From Corbicula japonica (lineage: Eukaryota > Mollusca > Bivalvia > Venerida > Cyrenidae), in NCBI GenBank assembly GCA_038501625.1, contig JAZAYU010000197.1, positions 248,001 through 312,000 on the forward strand: a stretch of 64,000 bases of DNA, in the 5' to 3' direction. The notes below the pieces were generated by a model. It was given only the letters and a program-made list of their open reading frames with translations. It had not been told where the DNA came from and did not search any database. This document shows positions 11,101 through 25,700 of the stretch, in pieces; position 1 is the stretch's first letter, and every line of letters begins with the position of its first letter. Made by a program: the position numbers and the translations under genes.

Positions 11101-14100
11101 AGTTGTGCCCCTTTCAAATAAAACTTTAACATTAAACTTAATGGTGCTAATAACTTTGAAAGTACTTGTCCTTTTCACTTAAAACTTGGAATATATTATC
11201 TTTAGGAACAACAACATTGGTTACAATAAGGACCATAGCTTCTGATTAAATATTTTTTGAGTTATGCCCCTTTCAAATGCAACTTAAACACGGAACTTAA
11301 TGTTGACATTAACTTTTAAAATACTTGTCCTGTTCACTTAATATTCAGAATATATCATCTTCATGAACAACGTCGTCGCTAACAACAAGAATGATAACTC
11401 CAGTTTGACTTTTTTATGACTTATGTCCCTTTCACATGAAACTTTCACATGGAACTTTATGTTGCCTATATTTTTTTAAAGTGTTTATGTTATTTACATA
11501 ATACTTGAAATATTTCATCTTTATGAACAACAACTTCGGACACAACAGCATAACTCCTGTTTAACTGTTTTTGAGTTATGTCCCTTTCAAATGCAACCTA
11601 ATGTTGCATATAACTTTGAAAGTATTTGTCATATTCACTTAATACTTGGAATATATCATTTGCATGAACAACAACATTGGTGACAAAAAGAATAAAAACT
11701 CCTGTTTGAATATTTTTTGAGTTGTGCCCCATTCAAAATCAAATTTAACATAAAACATAATGTTGCCTGTAAAATTGAAAGTACTTGTTCTGTTCACTTA
11801 ATTCTTTGAATATTTCATCTGCATGCACATAGCAATTGTTAAAAAATGATAACTCAGGTCTCACCATTTTTAGTTATTCCCCATTCAAATGCAATTTAGG
11901 TGACTCATGTGTTCTATGGTGTAGTATTGAAATCAACTTGAATAAAAACATTTTATTATATATGATTAATCATAGGCCCTTATTTCAACTTTTTGCAAGC
12001 AGGCGACACGTGTTCCTCGGAACACAACATTCTAGTTATTGATATAAAGGCAACATTAATTTTCATGTAAAAGTTGGGCGGACCTTCGGATGACACTGAC
12101 GACGACGACGCCTACGTTGCCAAACAAGAGGATCCCTATAAGTCTACCTGCTATCGCACAAAAATGGATCATTTTCGCAAATATTAGCCAGTATAAATTG
12201 TATTTTCATTTATCTTTCGTGAACTCACTTACCTGCCACCTGTTCCGATGAAGGTTATATGCTCATTAGCAGCGACAAGAGCCTCAGCGATCCTAAAGCA
12301 ATACAATCTGTTTATGAACGCAGGATTGGATTGTTATGGCAATTTCGTTAAAAAAAGTTAAATGATATATATTATTACATTTCAAATTTGAAGAGTGTAC
12401 TTCAATTCAAACAAAGTAACATTTCATATTCGGTATAGTTATTGCATTGGTTAAGTGCAGACTGTTAAGAGTAAAAACATTATTGTGCATTAACATTTTA
12501 TTATCGGTATAGTTAGTGCATTGGTTAAGTGCATAATGTTAAGAGTGAAAACATTATTGTTCAGTAACATTTTATTATCGGTATAGTTAGTGCATTGGTT
12601 AAGTGCATAATGTTAAGAGTAAAAACATTATTGTGGTGTAACATTTTATTATCGGTATAGGTTTTGGATTAAAATTTGGTAAAGTGTAACTGACTGTTGA
12701 TTTTACTTTTTATAAAAAAGGTAAAGGTATATAAGAACTTTTAAAATATACCATGTTTCGACACGCTTTAGAAAATCTCACTTATTTTTGCTAAAAATGT
12801 CACCAGTCTCACTTAATTATTTTTTAATACCTGGCATGTATGATGTTGTCATCTTCCATTGTAATATAATAAGGTCATAATCAGTTCTGTTGACTCCATT
12901 GCTAAATCTTAATATAATCTTACTGAATGCACTTTGAATTTTAGTAAGGTACAAATGTATTTTAACCATTGACAATTATAATGATTTATTTAATGATTTA
13001 ATATAATACATGAAATAGTATAAAAAAACAAGTAAGTATATAACAACATTTACAAAAGTGTTTAAATTGCCTTATTAATTTAGTGATATTAATGAATTAT
13101 TTCTTACCATTTCATTTTATATATTGTGCACTTCATTTGGTTAAGTTTTATTTAAGGTAAGACCTGTGTAATGGGCACTATTAAGAATCCAACATCTGAT
13201 TATATTTTCATCAACTGCTTCATACCACTGACTTGTATGCAAAATTTTAATGATTTTCACCGTGAAGTTTTTGAGATTTTTAGCTTTTTTTATTTAAAAA
13301 AGTGAGAAAAAACATGAAAGTATCCAAATTCTTTAATCGGTGACAAAATTTTTTGTTATTGATAAATTCAACCTTACATTTTTACAGTTTATCAAAAATA
13401 TGTTATATTTAACTAAACCAATTTAAGATATAATATATAAATACATAATATATCTTAAAATGACATTTTTAGACCAAACAAATTAAAAAAATACATTTTT
13501 TTTATATTTCACGAGACTAAATTAATGAAAATTGTGCAAAATCCTGATTGGTGCAATATACCAAACTTTACTATTTTTTAACTATATACCTTAAACAAAA
13601 TTTAAACAAAATTTCAGAGAAGTTTACCGTCCAGTTTTAGAAATTTTCAAATTGATGACTTGAATAAACACTATTCTGATAGCGAAAACCCCTTTAATCT
13701 TGATTATTTTGCTTATTTTAGTTTAAATCATGAGAGTTTTTTTTATTCAATGACAGAATTACACAGGAAAAAAAGAAATATGCCAATTATTTAAGCTCTA
13801 GGCTTACAAAAAAAATAGCTTCCAGTAGGATTTGAACCCTGGTCCTCTTGCAACTGTATTTGGAAGTAACCACTGCGGGGAGTTTGGCTAATTTACTACT
13901 ATAGTTACCTCCCTTGGATACTCTTCTGGATAAAGGTATTCATTACACAGGTCTTACCTTAATTTCATATTATTTCATTGAAGTGTGAAAGTACTCATAT
14001 AGTACTCGTAAAGTACTCATAAGTACTGACCATTTTTCGACAGTACTTAAGTAAGTACGAGTACTTGTACTTGTAATTTAAGATGAGTACTGAGTCCTGC

Positions 14101-17100
14101 TGAGTAGTTAAAAATTGGTACTCGAGTAAGTACGAGTACGAGTACAAGTACAAGTAGTGAAACCCTGGTAAAAACATTATTGTTTAGTAAAATTTTATTA
14201 TCGGTTTAGTAAGTGCATTGGTTAAGTGCATACTATTAAGAGTAAAAACATTGCACAAAACTTACATCATTTCTATACCGTTTACAGTCTTGTGCTGATA
14301 AGCCCGGCGGTGTAGTTGATACCTTGTCTGAAACATCTCCAGTAGGTTATTGTATTCCTGTAAATTGGGTACTTCATAGCTTAAATTTGAGTTGGTAGAG
14401 TTTAGTCTGCATTGTTAGCCGGGTTTTAAGATTTTACGTATCAAAACATTTCTCTAAATAATGTAATAAACGAAGCTGTGGAAAGAACTAGACTGCTTTA
14501 TAAAACGTCATAAGCACACGTTCAAATCAGCTTTGCTTAGATAAAATTGTCCTGAACGACTGTTTTTTCTGAATATGGTTATTCTTAATATCAGATTTTC
14601 CGAAAGTTGTAAAAAAGTGTCATACATGAGGTAAGACAAGATGTGAAAATCTGTCTGACCGCAACAATTTCTGTCTGACTGAAACATTTAACACATTAAA
14701 TAAGCAAAACACAGTGTTAAGGGTGTTTTTGTTGGTTTTTTTAGTGGTACAAATTGTCATTATGACGAATATGTAAAATATTTCATTCGGATATCCTCAC
14801 TTATTTTCCTCGGAACAGTCTCGAATCAAAACAGCGAGTAAAATTGTAATTAAGCGAGTAAAATTGGAATATACAGATCAAATTTTTGCCGGACATTCGG
14901 TCCTACAACATTGGAAATCACATAAGACCAGTCCAAATTTTACCAGACAGGTCCGACGGTCCGGTGACTTTAAGGAAGTCTGAATATGCATATTTCACTT
15001 TATTTTCTTTTAACTTTGTCTTTGTATAAATGACCAGTCGAGTCAGAATACTTTTGTACAGATGCGCTTTAAAGAACATACCTGCAATTAATGTATGACT
15101 GTTCTATCATATAACATTTTAGGATAAGTTTTATCATGTAAAATCTGTATTTTGAATGCTTAATCATACATATTATTTGTATGCCAAATTTAAAATTGAA
15201 TTACTTTGATCAAATCTTTTCGAGGTATTTTGTAATGCAATTCTTACGTAAATGTCGAAAAATAGAAGCGAAAAACCACCAGACTTTATTCGAATCAATA
15301 GTATTGTTGCGGTTTCTATTTTGTTCGGTTACAAATGAACGATTCGATGCTGCGTACCAATAATTCAGACGATGTGATACTACAGCAGTTTATTTTTTCC
15401 AAAGCACTAAAAATACGAAATACGTGTTGAATGATAAAAGTATGTACTTTATCCCTGTAGCATATTTGCCACTCTCCATTGACTTCAATAACCCGCGAAA
15501 AGGCGATACAGCGTTTGTAATCAAAACTGTTACCAATGCCGAGCATGTGACAGTCACGTGCAAAGTAATCCCACTTATCCACGTCTACCTCATTCCTTTT
15601 GTTATTAACCACCTGCAAACACAATAAATTTAATTATAGTTCGATTTTGACCCCTGAGCTGTGACCTTTCGGACAAGTGCTCTGTTATAATACTAAATAG
15701 GTAAAGTGCGTCATTTTACAGAGTTACCGTTAAATTACTTTACTTATATGACATTAAACAAGAAATATCTTTAAAAAAGATAAACGGCGTTGATGGAAAA
15801 GATTTTTATATACGAGTATAAGAAAGAAAGAAATAAAGAGCGTGCAAAAATTTCGTCTGGTGATAATACGTCGATTAAAGAAGAATGCCTAACATAAACT
15901 GTACATTTATTCAGTTTTAATAAAATACCTCTTGTAGAGTTAGTACTAATGATGAATAAACGTCATTAAAATACAATAAATGAAAATAATAACAACTTGT
16001 TACAAGAGCGAAATTTACCAACTTTTACGTAAATTAGCTTTAAAAAAAGTGTCCCTCCCGAGTATTGAACCCGGAGCCTCCGCTTGAGAGGCGAGTGTTG
16101 TAACCACTATACCAACGCGACTTGGATATCTGGACTTGAAATTAACAATCAGTATCAAAGGAACTAGAGAGGAACCAGTAAGAACCAGAAATATCTTCCC
16201 TTCTCTGTTGTTTTACACTGTGTATTGTACTCGAGTGTTTACCTGACACCCATGAATATTCCATATAAAATCGTATTTAAGCCATCAATTGAATTAACTG
16301 GTTACTTATACCGTAAATATCTTTTTCTCCAATACAATTATCGCTTTTTAAAAACGAAAATTCCCGAAAATATAAGTGCCAGGTAAATGCTAACACACAA
16401 TATAAAAATCGTTACGGTAATCATTTACGAGACCCGCTAATAACCAATCAAAATAATCTATTTGATTTTCCCGCTGCATAATAAAATTTATTTACAATAT
16501 TTCATTGGTCGAAAAACTAGGTCAAAAGTGAGCTTAGACAGCTAACGCCGAAAAACAGCAGATATTTAGTTACGACGTAATAGCTCAGTGGATAAGATAT
16601 CGGGCTATGAAGCAAACTATTGCATGTTCGAATCCAATAAAAGTAACATTATATATTGTCTTTCATTACCTTTCTATAATTTTAATTTAGTTCTTACGAT
16701 ATTATTTTTAATAGTATTGAGCTGTTTTATCTTTATATTTTGCAACCCCTTTTTAAGTTTGTTTATGTTAATTCCATTCTTAACAATATAATTATTTTTG
16801 TTGAGCAGCTTGCCGTGACCCCATACACCTCCGTACCAAAGAAGCGTTGACAATTGTTAATCCTGGCGTTCAGTGAACACGTGTTGTTACATTATATTTC
16901 TATTATAATTTACATAATTCAAAACCACTTTGTCCAATATTTTGCATCGCCCCAAAACTGTGTTTTGAGAAAACATCGATCGTGATATTTTATCAACTCG
17001 CTTGATAAAAGCTTACTCGAAATTTTTATGGTTTAATGTCATTTTTGTCGGTGTCTAAATTAATGTATTGAAAAAATGACATTAAAAAAAATCTCCTCAT

Positions 17101-19687
17101 GGATTCGAACACACAACCGTCATGTCATATTAACAGAAATCATTAGCGTTATTGCCACGGCCATGAAACCTTTTGTAATAGAGCAGTACATTGTCAACAT
17201 AATGAGCTATGATTGGAATCTAACATCCCTATTTTGTGGAATATTCCAAAAATCTATAAATACAAAAGTACATTCACGGCTCAATGCGTAAAATCGGACT
17301 ATACCTATTTTCCTGCAATTTTATTATTTATTTATAGCGTTTATCTTATTCCTTCGCTCCCAGCTAGAGACACAATCATTTTGTTATTAAATACGTGCAA
17401 TTTCATAATCTATTTATAAAAGTCTTTTTCATTTCTTTTGTGAGAGTGATTCCCTGCAATTTAATAATTTAGCTAGCGGACCGATAAGTTAAGTCAAGAC
17501 AACTATTTTAATGACTGAGTTTTGACCTCTTTATTAATCGTTAGTTGGGATGTTTGTTCAGAACCCATCTGCATTCATTGTTTGCATCCCAGTATAGATG
17601 CACGATTTTATGATACGTTACATTTCAATCTTTTACCTCGTACAAGAAAACCTTCTTTCTTTCGGCCTCTGATTGCCATATTGTCGTCTGCCTAAGCCAT
17701 TCCTAAGCCGAATATAAAAATAGAAAATTATCTAAATATGTTGTCCAGAATGACAGTAAGTGTCATTTATGAAAGTTAGAAAGAAGTGATGGTTTATTTA
17801 TGTCCCTTTTGGGTTAGCATTTTATCATTAAAAAATTTTACTGACTTTTATATAAATTATTTAGAATAAAAATAAAAATAATATAAATTTATTTACTTCT
17901 ACGTCGTCGAAACATACACATAAATCATGGGGCGGAGTTTAGATGCGTAAGGATATATCATGAGGGGCGTAGCCCCGAGTGATTTATATTGACGCAGCTA
18001 AACGACGATTAAAGGATTAATAGGAGATCATCACAACATATTACTATAAATATAAGGTTGTGTTGATCCCACAGTTCGGGTCCTTTAAGAGGCGCCATAC
18101 TTCGCGCGGTGATATCATGCAACTGACTTGCGGGAGGTCGACTTAAACCCGACTTCTCCACCTTGTCAGAGTTATTGTGGAGCCGGAGATTTATAACAAC
18201 ACATTATGAACATACCATCATCGAAAGGACTACGGCAGTGCTTTATTCAGTCAAAACATTCAAGGCTCTGCGATCCTTGGCGTAATACATATATATTTTT
18301 TTAGATGCCATCATTTTAAGACCATTATTGAAATTACTTACGGAATAACTCAGCTCTTTTGGTTTGCCCAATATCAACTCTTGTATAAAAGCTACCTCCT
18401 TTTCATTGATTCCATACTGCTTCAAATCCTCAGCAAGAGCAGGGTTGTTCTTTATCATAAAGGTTATGATGTCTCTAGATGCCTCTTCGTGCTTGATTTA
18501 AATTAAAAAGAAGAAACATTTTAAATGTTCTTATTAATTGATTTTAATTATTTTTTCCGCCAACAGATGCTTACGTACTTAATTTCATTTTATAAAATTT
18601 TAGTTGTACAAATTTGTATGTCTTGGAATAGTCGTTTCGAATAAATCATTAAAATGTTCATCTCTGCGAATCAAAGGCTCTGCTTCTGAAAATATTAATT
18701 AGAATAAACATACTGCATTGTCCCAAATGACCTCGTGCAATAGCTGTAATAAATGGTATAATTCGGTAGAAACTACCTTAAGTTAAATATATACTCACCG
18801 TCAATAGAGAGTTACTACTTTAAAATTATTACTACCAGCTGTTACTGATGATTATATTATATATAGCTTTCAATAAATCATCTAATGTTTCAGTTACGAC
18901 TGAATTAAAAACAATCACTATGCTCAAGATTAGGGACACGCTTCCGGTTATGCCACTCTAAAACCTTTTTCCGGTTTTCTGCAATTTTTTCGTCTGACGT
19001 GTTCTAAAACATTTTCAAACTTCGACCATCTCAATGGCAGAGTGTGCCATAAAGAAATCACTGGAAACTTTTAATTTCTTGTTGACTGAATTTTCCGTGA
19101 TGAGATGAAAAAAGACATACTTTAAGTAAACATGTTTTCTCGTTGGCTGAAATGCAATTTTGTCTAGTTGATTTTATTGTTTATATCAACATTGACCTTT
19201 CAAATTTTGGTAGCAGGCAAAGCCTGATAAGACAGTAAGTAAACAGTAAGTCCTATTTTTCCACACCAAACTGATTTTAGCCTCTAAAGGCTCTCATTTT
19301 ATTTATTGTATTGAGCAATAATATGATCATTACGAGTTAAACTTTGTAGAGAACTGGCTCCAAGGTTATAAAGTTGAGTTTGGAAACCAGTCTCAAATCT
19401 CAAGCATCTGATTGGCTGAAATGGCGACTTGTCGCCATTTCAGCCAATCAGATTCTTGAGATTTGAGACTGGTTTCCATGCTCAGTTTTATAACCTTGGA
19501 CACTGACCTTCCACTTTTTGTCCTTTACTAGTTTTGGTATAACATGACCATCAAACAAATGGGAAAATGGACCATGTCCTGTTTGTAAATAAAATAAACA
19601 ACAGTGGTTAGACTAGTTTCAAATAGACGAACAAAGTACTCCAGATAAAAAAGCAGACAAAACTTACAAAACAAGCGCCTTATACAG

Positions 19688-19718
<31 letters not shown>

Positions 19719-22700
19719 AAACAACAACAAAAACAAAACAAAAAAGCTCGGCTGGTATTTTCAGCAAAAATAGTAATGTAATACAGAGGTGGGAAGAAGT
19801 TCGAAAAAAGGGGGGAGGGTCAATATGGGAAGTTATCATCAAAATCAACAAGGAACAAGTGCTAAACAAACACTATTACAGAGGTGGGGATAGCTGATAT
19901 GGACAGTGAACGGAAATTTGCCTCTAGGCTTTAAAGCAGATTCCAGTATATAATGTGAGCTAAACACAGTTTCAATCGCAAGTTGATGAATGTTTAAGCA
20001 ACTCAGCCGTAAAACCTAAAATGTTGCACGTTATTACCTTAAAAATAAAAGTTTCTGATTTCAATAATTATTTCATTTTTGAAAATAACCATCATACTCG
20101 AAACATAGAAAAATCTTTGGAAATTAATACTATAGATTACCTTTTTGTCTTTCATTGTCTTTAAAAAACTGGAACAAAGCGCCTTGGTGTATCAAAAATT
20201 TAACTAATGTTAAATATGACTTTTAATAGAAAAGGGAATAAAATAAAGACGACATTAAAAGCGAATAAAAGTTGTTTGTCATTTTGTTATGAAGTAGTGT
20301 CTCATCTGTATTAATTTTAGTTCACTTTTTTGCTACTCAAGTCCAATAAATGTTGTCAACATTATTCGAACTGGTGGTACTTCATTTAGAACTATGACAC
20401 AAGAAAATTACATGACAAAAGACATAGGTTTGTATTAATACATGTATGTAAATATAACATTTCTATCCATAAACCTTCCAGGCTTGCCCTAAAGTGTTTT
20501 AATGGCCTAATAATAATCATATAGCAAAAATGCAAGTACACAAAATTAATGTAATCTTTTGGACAAGTTTCTAATTCGCTTTGTTTTATGCGTCGATCGA
20601 ACGAACACTTGTTAATTTTATCGAAGTCACACCACCAATATTACCAATATCATGACACAAGCAGAATAATAATCATATAGCAAAAATGCAATACACACAT
20701 GTAACCTTTTGGACAAGTTTCTAATTTTATGCGTCGATCAGACCGAACGCACACTTGTTAATTTTATCAAAGTCACACCACTAATATTACCGATATCATG
20801 ACACAAGCCAGCAATTTGTACACATAAGATGTCCGTTTGTGTGATGCCAATCTCCGGTTGTCTTTTTTGTATTTCTTCCACCAACTTTCCAGCCAGGAAA
20901 CACACGCTTAATAAAAAAAAAAACAAAAAAAAAAAATAAAAAAAAATAATGAAATTATATTTTTCTTAATGTTGAACATATAAATGAAGAAGCATATACA
21001 TATAGGGAATAGAGTTGTATGACAATTACTTAATAAATAAATTAAACATATCTAATTGTTCATCCGTCCGTCCATCCGTCCGTCCGTTTGTCAGTTTGTC
21101 CGGGCACTTGTTGGGTACTAAAATACTCCACTAAATGCCCATCTGTGAGAACTTTCCATTCATTCCGTTAGTCTCTTATTGGGTAGTTTTTCGCTCGTTG
21201 GGTAGTTTTAAACAAAAGAAATACCCAACAAATGCCCATCCGTCCGTCCGTTTGTCTGTCTGTCTGTATTGCAGTGTAGTGTACTGTTGTGATATTTTTG
21301 TATTTTTACATGTACATTTGCATAACTAAAATCGTTTGACAGACAATTACAATTAGAAAAAATATATATAGATTACAGACAAAGAGTTAAGTCGATACCA
21401 TTCTAATAAAAATACAGAGAAAAAGTGACCAATTAGAAATTTTGGGTGAGTGTATAATTTATGACAATTTTATTTACATACCCTATTGAATGCTCGAAGC
21501 GATTATGTGCCGCCCCAGGGTACACGAAGTAAGAGGCTCCCAGTTGCTTTAACCATCTCAAGCGCTCAAACTCTGGTGTATTAATGATCTTAACACAGAG
21601 TGGATGTAGTTCTATCAAACCATGAATAGGATCGTTAAACGCCTGTAAGAAATGTAAGATAATGCAGATAAGTATAATAAACACAAACGTTCATGAATAA
21701 CATCATGAAACGCCTGTAAACATGTATTTCTAAGATATAGATATATTCTTTATTTCCTCCAAATATGAAGAGCACAAATATTAAACAGCACAACTATACA
21801 AAGTTAGAACACCAAACATTACTCTAATACAAAATAACAGCATTGTAATGCACACTCATACAAAATAAGGACATCATGCGGTACACTTCTACAACATAAC
21901 AGCATTATGCAGCACACTTATACGAAATAAATATAAAAAAAAAAAAAGAAAAAAAAAAACATCTTACGGCACACTAATACATTCTTAGAGCATCATAAAG
22001 CACACTTATACAAAATTAGAACATCAGTAAGCACAATAATACAAAATTACATCATCACGCAGCACACTTATACAAAATAAAAACATCTTACAGCACACTA
22101 ATGCATTGTTAGAGCATCATAAAGCACACTTATACGAAATTAGAACATCATAAAGCAAACTAATGCAAAATTTCATCATCACGCAGCACACTTATACAAA
22201 ATAAAACATCATACAGCACACTAATACAAAGTTACAGAATCATAAAGCACACTTATACAAAATTAAAACATCATAAAGCACACTAATGCAAGATTAAATC
22301 ATCATGCAGCACACTTATAATAGCTTACAGTATCAAACAGCACACGTATACAAACTTACAGTGTCATAAAGCACATTAAAATAAACGTACAGCATCGTAT
22401 AGCAAACTAATACAAAATCACAGCATCGTACAGCACACTAATACGAACTTACAACATCATACAACACAATAAAACAGAGTTGGAGCATCATACAGAGCAC
22501 TTTTATAAAATAACTGCAGCATAGAGTACGCTTATACCTACAGCATTTACGCAAACATAGGCGAGAACACAGCATCATGCAGCACACTAATAATAATTTG
22601 ATACAGTGTTAGGTGGCTTTCTTCCCTGCCTCAAGAGCCTTGTGCGAAACGAAACTACAAGACTCACCGCGGGAAAATAACCACAACACATGATTAATGC

Positions 22701-25700
22701 AAAATTGAAGTTTGTACAACTTTTACATAGAGTCTTCAAACCTATTAAGTTTTTTTTTTTTCGTAATTATTACTCTATATTTTAGTCCCAGTTTTAAAAA
22801 AGAGATAAATAAATACAAATTATTGGCTCATTTGGTGAACAGCGTTAATAAACGCTTTAAAACATAGTACTCTTGTAGTATCACTTAATTCATATGAATG
22901 CAATCCCGTAAAAAGTTCAAAGGTTTGGGATTTTGGTGAGAGGCTAATGAAACTATTGTAAGTAGTAGTGTCTAATATTTTCGACAAATTACTCCATAGT
23001 TTGTCTCTTATAGAGTCAGTTGAGACGCAAAACATTAACGAATGCATAGCTATGTCAAGTGTAGACAATTGGCATTTAGGACAAATAATTGCAAACTTTC
23101 TTGAGAAGAATTTATTTAAGAGGACAAAAGCTGAGATGCATTGAGGATGGTAATTTCTATAAATTCGGCAAAAATTCCAAAGGGATGAATGCTCGTATCT
23201 CGAATGTATTATACTAAAATCTTGGAGAGTAGCGTCGCACATTATTCGGTTTCTCCAGTTATATTCCACCACAGAATGAATGGCATTTTTGACAATTTTC
23301 TTCCATACGTTTTGGTTTGGAAATTCCCCTGAATTAAGATATTCTCTGACATAGTTCTGTAGCTGATATTTACTTAATATCGAAAATATATCGGGAATAA
23401 ATCCTCTGGCGATATTTGGTTTGGATAGGTAGGAAAATATTCTTAAAGCAAATACCTCCTTAATTTTAAATTTGCAGTTTAAGTGACATAACTGGCCTAG
23501 AAATATTAATTTTCTTTTATCTATTAAGTTCTCAATCGGATAGATTCCTAAGCTACTAAGAGCTACGTCGGTCCTAGATTGGAATGGGATTGACTGTATG
23601 TATTTAATGCACTGACGATGAGCTCTTTCTAATGGCATTAACTGATTATTAGTTACACTATTCCAAAGTTCGCTGCCGTATATCGCTCTAGGAAGTACGA
23701 TTGTTTCATACATTTTCTTGGAGGTTAGCGGATTAAGGCCATTACGTTCAATACCGCAATTAACTAGACTGAAGAAGGTTTTTCTAAGTTTGTGACAACT
23801 TTCTTGGATGTTCTCTGTCAACGATAATTGTTTATGACAAGGGACCCCAAGATGGACATAAGAGTCAGTTTCTAGGATTTCTGCGTTTCCTAGATACCAC
23901 TTCCGGTCTTTAGGTTTCTTTTCATTAAATACTACGACTTTGCATTTGTCTGCATTATAAAGGTATCGTCCTCTAGTCGAGTTAGAGTAACATATATTGA
24001 GCAATTTGTCTAAACCGTGCTTAACGCTAGATAATATAACCATATCGTCCGCTGATGTTGGACAACCGCAGGATATGTTGTTCAGTTTGAAACAGGCGTC
24101 GCTTTGGTCAATCTCATCTAACAGACTGTTTATGAAGACCGTATAGAGGTAAGGGCTTATACATTGACCCTGACGTGTACCTTGTAAGATTTGGAACCAG
24201 GTGGATGTATACCCGTTGGATTTCACACAGCTGTAGCAGTTTGTAAAAAATGACATAATAGCTTTAAATAATTTTATATCTATTCCACTTTTAAAAAGTT
24301 TTATTAATAAAAGATTTATCCAGGTCCGGTCAAATGCTTGTTTTGCGTCGAGAAAGCATGCGTATATGACGGAATTATTCTCTTTTGCGTAGTATATGCA
24401 TTCTCTAGTCATAAATGACGTCATTAGGCTACTGACGTTTCTTTGAAAGCCACCTTGAGAAGGGTTTAATTTAAGGTTACTGTGTTTGTCAATATAACGA
24501 ATTAAAGTTTTTTCGTATAGTTTCAAGATACATGAACATAACGATATAGCTCTATAACTACTAGGATCGTTCTTCTTTTTGTTTCCACCTTTATACAGTG
24601 TGGTAATGATACCCTTTTTAAGGTCTGTGGGTGTATGCGAGAATGTAAGCATGCTATTGAATAGTTTTGTCAAGATTCTCAATAATAGGTTTCCGCCGTG
24701 CTTTATATTTTCATAAAAGATGCCGTCATATCCGCAAGCTTTTTTATTTTTGCAAGTTTTTAGTGCTTCAGATAGTGAAGATTCTTCAATGACAAAGGAT
24801 GGCCCGATGTATGTGGATATTAATCCTTTTAATTCGTCAATTTCACGATTAATTTGATTAAAAAACGCGTCGTCAAATGAAGGGTCTGAACTCGGCGAAT
24901 ATAGGTCTTTAAAGTAGCACATCCATTTTTCATTAATAATTTTCGGATCTTTGTATAAAATTCCGTCGAAATTCATTTCAAATACGCTTGTGTGTAATGT
25001 TTTCTTTCTCCGTTTATTTATAATTCGCCAAAATTCATTGTTGTCAAATTCAGCCGCGTCGTCAATTTCTTTTTCTTGGGTTTCGGTGTGAGAAAGTGAG
25101 GCTTGTCTATGGACCTTGCGAAATTTTTTCTTAGAGTTTTTGTAATCTATATAAGAATTTGCAACTTTAGATCTATTGTCGTTAAGCCATTTTATGCGTT
25201 TATGTTTTAAATCGTTATGTAAATTTGTTAAAGTTTGGTTCCAGTAAGGCTTAATGTATGGTTTAAAGCGTACCTTGGGTATAAACATGTCGGTTGCGAG
25301 GTTGACGATAAGCACAATTGCTGAGTATAATTCATCTATGCATTGAGTATTATTTATCTGGAAATCTAGAGCGCACTTTAAAACATCGCTATTTTCTAGG
25401 AACATTTTGTATAGATCTAAGCGGTCTTGCTTAACGTTCTGCCAGTTTATAATTTTGTTCGTATTAGATTGAGTATGAACCGGGATCTCATAATTGATAG
25501 AGTAAGCTAACACGATTGGCCGATGAGTTGATACGTTAAGGGCGTCGTCATCCAAAATCTGGCAAGATATAACGTTCTCAAGAAAGGCATCTTGTACAAT
25601 GATATGGTCAATGAGTGTTTCCCTACTTGAGTTAAATGGTACGTTACTATATAAAGACCCTTTACAAAAATTTAGTGTATTCACAGCAGTAAAGGAATAT

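Noticed and set aside
16051..16121. Functional tRNA-Glu gene
   Set aside because: The acceptor stem has several mismatches and the anticodon stem is imperfect; a pseudogene or SINE head fits better.
21780..22610. Regular short repeats that could suggest a CRISPR array
   Set aside because: Units are diverged and contiguous without unique spacers, and the genome is eukaryotic.
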